From positions 1,230,501-1,294,500 of the forward strand of contig NC_060113.1 of NCBI RefSeq assembly GCF_021155765.1: a DNA stretch of 64,000 nucleotides, written 5' to 3'. A model generated the notes under the pieces. That model was not told the DNA's origin. It did no database searches and worked only from the letters and a program-made list of their open reading frames with translations. Below, one piece after another: positions 25,045-37,682 of the stretch (positions are counted from its first letter, which is position 1; each line of letters opens with the position of its first letter). This stretch comes from Diprion similis. Taxonomy: Eukaryota; Arthropoda; Insecta; Hymenoptera; Diprionidae. The position numbers and the translations under genes were made by a program.

Positions 25045-28000
25045 CTGAAAGATAGTAAAAAATCACAAAAGAGAACAGCCGATTGTTAAAAAAAATGAGA
25101 AAATAGAAAAACAGAGAAAAATTCAAAAATCGGTTTGAAATTCCCGCCAAAATTTTTAAACTGTAAAAAATGAAATTAAAGAAAAGCAGAGAAAAATACA
25201 AAAATCGGCTTGAAATTTACACCCAAATATCTAACCTATACGAAATGAGATCCTCGTCGTCCGGCACCCTCGACAAAAGGTCGAGCAGCTCGTTGTTGGG
25301 CACCGTGTGTGGTCTGAGAATTTTTCGAAAAAATTTATTCACACCCCAGGCCATAATGAGGTAACGTATTGGCACAAAGTAGAGAACAACAGCGCCAAGG
25401 AAGGCGAGTACCATCGCCAGGTAGCTCAGGTACGGTACCGTGAAGTTGAATGTGTTCTTTATGCTCTCGCCGAGGCTGGCTATATAGCCGATGGAGTTTT
25501 GCACAGTCTGCGTGACCTCCTGGATCGCCTGAAGCCTCTCCTTAAGGGATTTTTTCTCCTCCTGTAGGGGGGGGGGAAACAAATTTAGGGTAAAATTGCA
25601 GGTCTGGATGGTCTTCGGGTAGCTTGTGTGAAATTTTCAGGGTATTTTGGAAGCTGAACAACCTTGTCTTTGTCATCCTCGTCGTCGTCGTCGTCCAGGC
25701 CTCCGGGAGTCGAGGGGGCTTCGTCACTTCCAAGATCGTTCGAATCGTGGGAGGACAAGGAATTCCCCGAGGGATGATAAGCAGGCCATCCGGTAACCAG
25801 GGCGACCTGATATTCAGAGAAACGCGTTTTTCAGTCATCGACAAAGTATGTCGAGAAGAAAAGAAGGAAATGAGAATGCAAAGATTTTTGGATAATGGGA
25901 AAGAAAGTAATCCAATTTTCATTGGCGATGGTAAAATGCATCGTTAATAATAAATGAATGAAGATGGGAATGTCTAATTTATATTCTAACGAAAAAATTT
26001 AAAAAAAAGGAATACACTCTGCATACTTTGTTACTCACGATGTAGTATTTGAGAAATACCAACAAGGCTGCCGTCGGGATCATATAAGGCTCGAAGTAGT
26101 AACAGAGTAGAATGAACAGTGCAAATGCGACGATGCTTCTTGGAGTGCTTTCCCATTCGAAACAGCTCCTTCATCAACACAGTAAAGACGTTTTTAAACT
26201 ATCTGCCAGACAAATAACTGACACTATACATACTTTAGAAACGGAATTGTGGAACAATTTTTTATGTCTCATAAAAGAATTTCCCAGAGTAAGAATTAAA
26301 AAACACCAATTCCATGGTGTTCAGTAAAAAATCCGTAACAAATTTAACGACACTTTCATGATATTTTCAAGTGCATTAAAAATAGAATATTTCCAGAAGA
26401 CAAGAAAAATTCAACGTTAGTTTCCAGGATTTTTGAAGTGAGAGGCGTAACTCATGGACATCATGAATTTGTAGAAACGGGATGGTTGAAATATTATCAC
26501 TCACTGGATGTACTTGCTGTTGTCGATGAAGAAAACGATGATGGCTTTGAGCCTGAGAACGTTTCTCAGGAAAACTTGCCGCTTAAATTTAACCTCCGGT
26601 TCCATGTACTTTCTTTCCTTTGGATTTAGGGTCCTCGCGCAGGCTCTTAAGGGATTCCAAATAACGGTCATCTCCATCAGTATCTGGGGTGAATTTCCCT
26701 TGGCGCGACCTCTCAGCTTTTTGTCTTTCAACGCGTACCAGCGTTTCTCGCCATTGTGTATCCTCAGTAAGGGTATCGCAACTTTACCCAAAAACTCCAC
26801 CTTGTGGTCCCTGTCCTCGTCGTAAACCGTGACTTCAAGCACTGAGTTTATGTCCTTGACATTGCTGACGGGTAAGAGAAATTCGTATACGGATTCTTAG
26901 TGGTGATAAAAGTAAGAGAAGAAGAAGAAGAAGAAGAAGGACATACAAAAAGTTCAGAGAAGTCATACGATATACGTATACCCATAAATACCACAAGAAA
27001 ACCATCACTCACAATGTGAAAATCTTTTGCCAATTTGGAGCCAAGGTTTTGTACTCCGTCTGAGTTTGTAGCCGAGCATTAACCAGTTCAAGGACGCAGA
27101 AGGGGTCGCTTTTCCCGCCGAGATCAGCCGCAGCCAGTCCTTGAGCTCTGAAAACCTGGAAGAAAAAATGACGTTGGTGTTTCCGGGGAACCAATAATGC
27201 GGCTGAACAGCTTCTCCTGTAGACTTGAAAAATCTACGGGGTTAAAGTAAGCAACGTTAACTAAATTCGTTAGCTATTTTGCTATTTCAGGTTAACTTTC
27301 AAGTAGTTAGCCTTTGAGAATTATGGGTATATTTGGTTCACAATCAGTACGATTTACTAATTAATTTCAGATATTTAACGTTGCTAACTTCAATAAAATA
27401 AAAATCGAATACCTTGACCGTTAGATGACCGACGTCCTGGGGACGTTGGAAGGTCTTGAGCAGGGAATACCTCTGAAGAAGCAGCGATTTCTCCTGTGGA
27501 GTTTCCTCGTGAGCGGCCAAGTCGCTGATGGTTTCGCTTGCGGTCGTACCGCTGATGGTCAAAAGCAGAAATACGCTTCCGGCACCGTCCTCGAGGTCCC
27601 TCCATAGCCTGTGCGTCTTCTCCCGCTCCAGGGTCGCCAGATTTATTACAGTCCGGCCCATCAGGTCGTCCCGCGACTTGTCTCGGTCCCAAATGGTCAC
27701 CTCAAGTTCCTGACCGAAGCCGACGTCCTCGTAGAGGTGGAGGTCGAATTGCTCGAGCCAAACGGGACTCAGCGTCTTGTGAATCACTTTGGATTTGTAC
27801 TTCTCGGTTCCCAGCCTTAAGAAAAAAGAATTCTGGTTATTAAATATGGACTTTTATCAATTTCTGAGTTATTCTTTGAGGATAGTTTGACATTTTGTTC
27901 TAAGGAATTTCTAAGGATGATTCGAAAGTTGGAAAATGTTAAATGAGCGTTTAAAAAGTCTCGAGGAGTCTCATGTTGTTCGTGCAGTGAACACAAATGA

Positions 28001-29288
28001 AGTAACGTAACGTGACGAAATTATTACGATCGTAAGTATACCAAAATGTAAGATTTTTGCAATGTTCTTTTTAAAACAATTTCTTGGGGATCTAGTTAGC
28101 GAGAAAAACGAGTCTAACAGAAAGACATTAGAATCGTAACAAAAACACCCGAGTTTAGTAGTTTCTAATTATAAAACCTCTTCTCGAATCGTTGATTTCT
28201 AACAGCTAGTGCTCGAATTTATTTCTATCACATACTGACACTTTATTTGCCTCGTGTTCACCGTCATTACCGCAAATAAATTCGTTGGAGATTTTTCGAG
28301 ACGCTCTTTTCTCTCTTACATTAAACTCTCGATTTATCCTTAATTTGATATCCCCAATTTCCTCACCGAAATTTTACGTAAGGATCCGACAAGCCTTCTA
28401 TGTCCATTGGAAGTAGGTTTTTCGCCTCCACCAGAACGATGGTGACTACAGAACTCCATATCTGGGATTTTAATTTCCTATTAACATCGACGAGCCGCGT
28501 GTTCCGTTGAAAATACTGCAACAGTAAATAGAAAAAGGTTCAATTAATTAATTATCAAGCATCGTAGAGTGTCCGAAAGTCTCACATCTTCCAATAAATT
28601 ATCAGGAAAAAAGAGAGAAAGAAATTCGAGACCAAGGAAAGTCGTCGTCGACTTTCTTCGCTTTCGGTAGATGTCCAATTATTTTCCACAAGGCGAACAT
28701 CAATTTTCCAAAGAGACGCGTCCGGGGAATTCGAAAGGACAAAAAGCGGCAAGAAAATAACCGGCAATTTCTATCAGAATCCAATTCAGCCCATCTATAC
28801 CAGATTCGAAGAAAATTCTACCCTCCTTTGCACATTCGGAATTCCAATTGATGTCGACGCTGTTTATGAGCTGGTCTGTAATCGAAGGATAATTGGCCAG
28901 ATGATAAAAAGATTAAAACTGATATGACGAAAGAAAAAACCTGACACGTGTTTCTCTCCATCAATATTTTACTTCTTTTTTATTTTTTATCTTTCGCAGG
29001 CAGATTTCCCTCGATATTCTTGTTTAAAAATAGCTGATTTTATTCCGAGCACGATAGGAAATCGATTTCGCTCTGAATTCGGCTGGCGAATACGAAAACA
29101 CTGATTCAAGTCTGAAGCTTTGTTCAACGCAAATCGGTACAACATGGCAAAAAATTTGTATATAGAATTTAAAATATGGTGGAATGAAATTTATAATATA
29201 TACCTACACATGGCGAAAAATCTGTTTATTTGTAAACATTTCGGTCTCACGTGATGACGAAATTCATTTCTGTTGCTTTTGTAATAGT

Positions 29289-29322
<34 letters not shown>

Positions 29323-30475
29323 CAAAAAGGAAAGAAAAGAACTTTGGTAATCTGAGCACGTGATATTGCGTATCTGGAAATAGACCGCGATTCTATTAAC
29401 AAACAGATGACTGTAATTTCTCTTCACAATGTAAACTATCCGTCGCGAATCGACCCGGTTGTCTTGATTCATTGTTGAAAAACAAGCTCATCGCTTACGA
29501 AATGAAGGCATCGGTATTTGAAATTTTAACGATATTCCTAATTTCCGAAAATCAATATCTAAGTAGAGTGAAAAATGACGTGGAAATATAAAAATGAAAC
29601 GAAAGTGAATTTGTTGTTGAATTTAATTCAGTTGAAAATATACCAATCGTGTAAAAAAAGAAATAGAATTCGAATCAACGTTGATTAGAAAATAACCAAA
29701 TGACGATACGTATTAAATTATCTGTTTAGAAAAATCTAAGAAAGAAAAAAAAAGTAACAAACAAATTTGCCAAAAATTTTCAACCACTTTTGAAACAATT
29801 TCAAACTGAGCATCGATATGAACCTGAAACTTGACACTCCAATATCGTCTCTATTAGATACATTTTCCAACATTCAATCGAAAGCTTCGTAGGTAGATAT
29901 ACAGACAATAACGTTACCTACAAACTGCACGTTAATTTGCTAAATATCCAATAGCCCTACGGTATAATAGCTATTTATGTGGCATGTCCGTAAACCGCCT
30001 GTTTTTTTGTCAAGGATAAAGATTTCAGGACGAGCTGAAGGCGAGCCGGAAGCGAGTACTGAAATTATCCGAGCCAAAAAACGGTTTACGGGCATGCCAC
30101 ATACAATATTTTTTACGATATGGGCATTGAAAAGCAAAACAAAGAGTGAGGTTATGTCGCGATCTGTTCGACGAAGCTACTTTATTCGGCAGTTTGTGAT
30201 GCGCACTTCGAACTGCGCATAAAAACTACGGAATAAAGACTTTATTCCGCAACTTTATTCGCTGCCGTATAAAGCGTCACTTTACTGAACGAAAACTCCT
30301 ACAAAAAGTGAACTTTTCAAAGCCCATGACGTAGAAATATATAATTTGGCGAATGAAAATTATCTAAAAAATACGGTGTGTATGGTTGTTTCTTATTTTT
30401 TTTTTTAACTAAATTGCAAAAAAATTCTGAGAATTAATCTCGCGGATAAAAGATGATTAAGAGAGAAAGAAAAAG

Positions 30476-30509
<34 letters not shown>

Positions 30510-33245
30510 CAATTCAAAATCTCACAGCGCACCCTGTGCAATTCTTCCCTCTTCTCCTTGAACCCCTCCTTAATTTTGTCGATAAAATCTTGCGCCTGTT
30601 GCTGCTGCCTGGTCTGAGCAACCAATTCAAGTTGATGATGTTGAGTATCCGAGGTTGAATTGCCGACGCCTGGTGGCGGGGTAACCGAGTGCTTAAACCC
30701 GTCCCTGGACATCGTCTCCGGCGCATCGTCGAGGAGCCCCCGATTATCAGGAAGTGTCCTAGACCTGGCGAGTTGGAATTCCCTGGTGGTTCCCTGGCGT
30801 TCCGGAGTCCCAGGTTCCTTCGCCCCTCGTCGTTTCGGAGGGACAGGCGAGGACCCGCGAAAATTTTCGAGGACCCTTCGCTCGAAGATTCCGTGATCGG
30901 AGCTGCTCTCCCGGATCCCAAAACCCGCGATGCTCTCGGGATCTCCTTTTCCTCGGGACCCCAGCTTCTCGTGGCGATGAGACTTGAGGCTCTTTAGATG
31001 TTCGACGACGCTTCGTTCCGTCGATTTCTGTCCGTCCTGGGATTCCTCCTGGGATTTTAAAAGGATAACCTTCTCCTCACAATTTCCCGCGGACTTTTCA
31101 TCCCGCAAATCACCGTCGGAACTGTAATCTCGCCGCTTTTCACTCGGCGATGGAGGCTTGCTTGAACACCTGTCGGCTATCCATGCTTCGATAGGATGCA
31201 GCCAAGGATGCTTGTCCAGTCGGTCCTCGAGCACCTTCTCCACACGATCCTCCAACATCCTTTCCACACGCTCGACTCGCCTCTCGATCACCGATCTAAG
31301 CGACAATGGCGCCCCGGATTTCCGGGACTTCCGGTCCCGCTTTGGGGCCTCGTTGCTCCGGGGACTCGGGGATTCTCTGGTGTTGCTGCTGCTGCTGCCG
31401 CTGCTCCAGATCGTCGAGTGGACGCGTTCGGTCCGTAGGAAATCGCCGGTTTCTTCTTTGGCCTCTATAACGACAGTCTGGATCTTCCGTTCGTCGGGAT
31501 CGCTTTTCCCGTACTGATCTGGTCTCTCTGGAATTCTCGGCTCCATTTCTCGCTCTCTGTTCCTGCGGTGGGGAATAGTTAAAACAAACTAGTTGGTCTG
31601 TTTTTATTCACAGAATTCTAGACCGCTTCCCGCAACGTGAGTGTAAATATTTGTACCGCTTTGCTCGCTCTTCGATCTTCTTCGCTCTTTAACAATCGCC
31701 CGAGTCTTCCGCGGATGACGAAGCTTCTTCTGCTTCATTTGCCGGCTTCTCACCAGCTGGTGGTGATGGACTCTTGGACGAACTGTAATTCACGTTTTCA
31801 CTCTGTTATTAGCGGTGAAAAAATCGTCAGAGAAACTCGTCGAAGAGATCGTACGAGAGCACGGCGACCTCAAAACCGAAGGCAAAAGAATCCGACAGGA
31901 ACCTCGCGAGTCTGTACACGAATTTGGAAAGTCGTTTACGGGGGGATTTCGACATTTTTTAATATAATATAAATATTAAAAATAAATTGGCAGATTACTT
32001 TGGTTCTTATATTTGATTATTAAAATTATTCCACAAATAGTCGAATCGAACCGAACGAATCGAAAGCTCGAAGCTGACTGTCGTGTCCGACGAAAATTGC
32101 GGCTGCTTTTAATGCCGAGAGATTTGCGAACTTCAACCACGATTTGGGAAAGCTTGCGCGTACCTATTATATATTCCCAGAAACTCAACGCGAACTGGAA
32201 CTAAATAGTTTACTCGATCTCGATTCTCCCAATTCATTATTTTAACACTCTGCTGCGTCACGCTATTTTCTCGAGAAAATTTTCGCAGTAATTTTCAGCC
32301 CAATTCGTGTCGATCAGCAATCGGTTTGTAATGTTATTTGTATTAGCCAAGAGCCATGTGTTCTTCTCTTAAATAATAATCGCTTGTTTTTCGTTCGTTC
32401 TCGCGTTTGTTTTGTTTTGTTTTGAGTTTTTTTTTTTTCCTCTTTCTGCTTCTTTTTTCAGGGTAATAAAAAAAACGGGTGGTGGTCTGAGTATTTTTTC
32501 GTTGCATTTTAAACATTGAAAAATTCAAGTTGTTACATAGATTTACTGAGAAATCACGACTGTTTATTAATTATTATGTTGAAATGATTTTATTCATTCT
32601 AAATACGAATGGTTTTTAAAAATATTTTATATCGGGTAGACCAAGTGAACGTGAACGAGGTTTGACCTCGTCTCGATTTATTTATTTCCTATAGGTACTT
32701 GTACTCTAGCAAATACACATTTTTTTAGTTTTTCAGATTTTTTTTCATCTGCGGACTAAGATTCGGTATTTTAGAACCGAGCTTCAATGACTGAAAAATT
32801 ACGAAGTAGAGAAAATGTTGTTTTTCTTTTTTTTTTTTTTTCCCATGAATTGGTCGAAAGTAATTTTTCCAGAAATTTTTCCGTTACCTGACAGTGATTC
32901 GAATCATCGTTTTCACCGAGAAACGTGCAAGCGTTGATTTTTCTAGAAAAACAGCGTTCTCGAAAAATTTTTTTTACTTTTTGTCAACTTTCTTTGACTT
33001 TAAGAGAAAACCTTTTTTTTTTTTTTCAACTTTGACGAAAAATTTGGAAAATAGCTAGCAAACTTTATTACAGAAGAATTCAAACGATCACAAAATTCGC
33101 GCACATAAGGCGCGCGAATATTTCGAAATAATTTCCGAGCTGGTTAATTAACAATTCAGATGCAGGCGTTAATGAAATCGCGAACAATATTAAACCGATT
33201 ACATGTATGTACATAATAAAAATATTATAAATACGTAGATATTAC

Positions 33246-33282
<37 letters not shown>

Positions 33283-34102
33283 AAATAATTATTTTCCAAG
33301 CATTAATATCAACGATTTCGTCAAAATTGGTATGGTTAAAAAAAGAGTTTCAACCTTTTTTTCTTTTATACTTCTTTTTTTTTTCAAATAAATCAGTTAT
33401 CTGCCTGAAAAACTTTGACCGGGATTTTTTCCTCGGAAAGATTCTTACACACGTATGTTAATTCATGAACGTATAATTATCTGTAAACTCGTATATATAT
33501 ATATATAGGATAAAGGAATGAAATTAGATATACTAACCCTGAGCCAAAGATATAAACATACGCAATGTGTATACCGATAGATTACAGTTTCCCCGTACAG
33601 CGTACTCTATTTTTATCAATATTATTTTAGCCGTGTAATTTGTAAAACATTATAATCGTTATCTCGTGTGAATATCGAATATCAACAGGTGGCTCCGCCT
33701 TAAAACGATACCGACAAAACTTAATTATGACAAAAAAAATTTCTAACATTATCGTTATTTCTCACCACGTGACAGTACGGTAAAGTAAATCAAATAGATC
33801 AATAATTTTTATTATACGTGTATATATATATATATATACTGAATATCGATCAGTAGTCAATAATTCAATTCCAGACGTGACGATGTTTCTTCATTTAATT
33901 TTTATCATTCAAAATCTGATCTGTTTCAATTTCTTTTTCTTTTCAAAAATGATAGACAAAAAAAAAAAAAAAAAAAAAAACAAACGACAAAATTTTTAAA
34001 TCCGAAATATCATGTGTCAGATATCGAAATTCCTAAGCTTATAACCGGAATGAGGAGATTTTTCCTTCTCAATGTTTTCATCAAGCTTTTTCTTCTGGTG
34101 AA

Positions 34103-34148
<46 letters not shown>

Positions 34149-34867
34149 AAAATTTAAAAGCGGGAGACACGCGTCAGAAAAGCTATATATATATGACGTT
34201 GGAAGATATACAGAAAGTGGATCGGAAGAAAGAGAGAGAAAAAAAAAAAAAAAACACAGACACACACTTGACGAGATTCAAGTTCAAGATGATAAAATGT
34301 TTTTATTCAATGAATATTTCCCGTCGGCGAAGAAACTAGCGCGCGAATTGACCGAAGGTTGCAGTCAAGGACTAAAAACAAGTCAGTTTCTTTTTCCTCC
34401 GTGAAATAGTGTGTTTTTTTTTTTTTTTTTTTGTTTTTTTGCGGAATTTATTATACTATATTCGTTGAAACAAGACGAGCGATACTACTATTATTATTGT
34501 TATTGTTATTATTATTATTATTCTATGCAATACACCGTGTTACATAATGATGTAATTCGCGTCAAATTATTACTTAATTCGCACAAAAAAAACACTTTCG
34601 TACATCGTCGAGATATATATATAATTATTATCATTATTTTTCACTCTACACGGTTTATACGTTTACGTATTTATCTGGCCGGAAATTAACCACCGAGGCT
34701 TCAATTTGTCCGTAATGAGGTTTCAACACATTTATATGTTAAACTTGTGCAATAATAAATGTTGTAATTGATAAATAAAATTACAAAATAAGAGAGCTGC
34801 TTCAATTATGACTGTGCAAGTCGGGTCAATGGGATTGAATTTGATTGAAAGTTATTAGAGATTAGAT

Positions 34868-34909
<42 letters not shown>

Positions 34910-37632
34910 CAACCTCTTTCAAAATTGGCGCGCGGTAAATTGAACAAGAAAATTGCAAATTTCAGCTGATTATTTACAGTCATATAATACTCAACACTTG
35001 ACAGTTAATTCTTTCGCAGTGTATTGATCTGTAATCTCTTCAACAATAAGTGAAGTTCAAGTTAATCGTTTCTCTGTCTAATTAACCACTGCATTATATA
35101 ATTAAAAGAAAAACGCGTTTGGTAATTTTTTTCTGGTAGTCTCTAAGCTATCCCCCCCCCCCCCCCCCCCCCCCCCCACCATTAATGGATTCTTAACGAT
35201 ACTGTAACTAACAATTCTGTTTATCTCTATACGTAAATGAGTCTAACCAGTAGCATAAATTAATGATGATTGTAAATAACAAAGTAACGCGCGATATATT
35301 TTCAATATCATAATCTAATGCTAATTTCCCCCGGAATGGTGTGAAAGAAAAAAAAAAAATAAATAATCCCGTACGTTTGAAATTTGCGAAATTAATTTAA
35401 ATCGGTTCGATCGAGACCGTACGTTTCGAACGATGCTCGGTTGTTTTTTTTTTTTTGTCCGCTTGAGAACTGACGAGTGGAAAATTTTCTATAAACGACG
35501 AGAAATTAAACACAGCGATTTTGAATGTTCCCGGTATTTACGACGATTTCCTATTGTGTTAAAATTTGTGTCGGTTAATTCCTGGGGATTTTTGGGCCTT
35601 CGTTTTTTCACAAGGGAATATTTTATACACCTCATATTGTTTTTAGGGGCGAATTTGCCTCTCACAACGCGGTTTACTTCTATAGAATACTACGCGAATA
35701 ATTCACTGACGATTGTAAGTATAGTAGAAAACCTGTTGAAGCACGGCGGATTTGTGAAACACGTTTCAAGCCTACAGCTGGCTTCTCTGCACTGGCAACT
35801 TCGGTTCCCTCTCTCCGACTGCATATCTCACAATGTCTACAAACGAGTTCTCCCCCCCCCATTTCATACGGATTTTAGTCTTCACCGCAGCCGACAGTGC
35901 AACAACTCGTTTCACCTTCGACCAGAGCATGATTAACGTCTTTCTTTCAAATGCAAGAGGACTTTTCGACATGTTTCTCCGCGGTTTTTTTTTTTTGCTA
36001 TTTCTGACGGTGTATTGACAGGTTTTCGATACACGAGAGTAACTGTTGCGACATAATGTAAATTGTTATCGTTAGAAAGAGATTGTTTGGAAAAAAAATC
36101 GTTAAAATTGAAGGGATAATTCATTTTTGAATAAATTATAAGTTTTTGGCCTCGTTTATTACGGATCTGATATCGCTTTTTGAACGTTCAAGATGGCGGA
36201 TTCAATATGGCGGACGAAAATTTGGAAATCGATCGAATCCGGAGAAAAAATTCTGTCCACGGGTTTTTAGGCTCGGTGATTACGAATCTGAAATCATAAT
36301 TTGAGAAGTCAGTACGGTGAATCCAATCCGAAAATCTCTGAATAACGAGAAAATATCTTCTGGTTATAATTTTATTTGGCTCTTTAATTTCTTCATCTTC
36401 CTTTGATCGTTCAGTCACTTGATCTTTATTTATACTGCGCTGTCTGAATTGCAAATATTATATAAGTATATATAAAGCGAAGAAGAAGAAGAAAAAAAAA
36501 GAAAAAAAAAAAAATCAAACAGAAAAAAGATCAAAGTATTATACACAAGTTTTTCTTTCAACTCCTTTAAGACTAAATTATATACAACAACGGTGTTCGT
36601 TTGACAAAAATTGCCTTAAAATTAGACAACTTTTCACCAGAATAATACCGAGCTGTGAAAAGAAAAAATAAAAACAAAAAAAAAAAACAAACAAACAAGT
36701 TTAAGAATTATAATGAAAAAAAAAAAAAAAATGAAAAAAATAATACGACTTTCAGTTGAGACTATAGCTTTATATAAAAAATTAATTTTTATCTTTCGAT
36801 ACCACCTTTAGTTCCTCGATCAAGCTTTACAACGTTTTAATTTCGACTCGACTTTCTCCCGCTGCGCAGATTGTCCGATAAATAAGATAAGGGAATAACT
36901 CTTTCATAGATCATCAGTTCGCCGGTTGTACGTAGATATGTATCTACTCGAAGCTTTTACAGTCTGATATTCCATCCGATTCTATATATAAACCAAGTAT
37001 AATATTGACTGAGTGACTACTCAATCGTGCCGTTGAGTCGATTCGAGTCTCAAAGTCTCGTCCGAGATCCTATCCACGCACACACGTCATATGTCGTAAG
37101 AAAAGCCTGCATGGATATATTATGTTTCGCACTATACCAAATGTGTAAATGCGTGTCTACGCCAAAATCAATATTTCACCATCAGATAAAATTCTTTAAT
37201 ATTAGTTTCTCGCCCACGTGATACTTACAAATTTATCTCAATTGATTACATATCTATATTCTACTATAACATCCCAGCGCGTGCGTTGTTTCACTGATTT
37301 TAAGTATCGATATAATTAAATACGGCTAGTCGTCGTAATCTCTTTCGACTCGCTGATCCTCGCGTATCGTGTGGAAAAAAAAAAAGAAGAAAAATATCTA
37401 AACAAACACACGGAAGAACGAAATGTAGGAAAAGATAAAAGAAAGAGAGAAGGAAGGAAAAAAAAAAAACAACATAATACACAGAGACAAGAAAAATGCC
37501 GTTTCGTTGCCAAAAATTTTTTCAGCTAAAAGATGCCAAATTTTTTCTTCACGTTTACTTGCGTCGGCATTGACGAAGCAAATTATCACGAGATAATCAT
37601 TAATTTCTTTCGTTTGTATATAAAATATACTG

Positions 37633-37682
<50 letters not shown>

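Noticed and set aside
30434..31546. Alternative exon taken as a simple continuation after the C2A exon 38448-38639
   Set aside because: The phases disagree: C2A ends in phase 0, while the acceptor at 31562 needs phase 2; joining them shifts the frame into stops.
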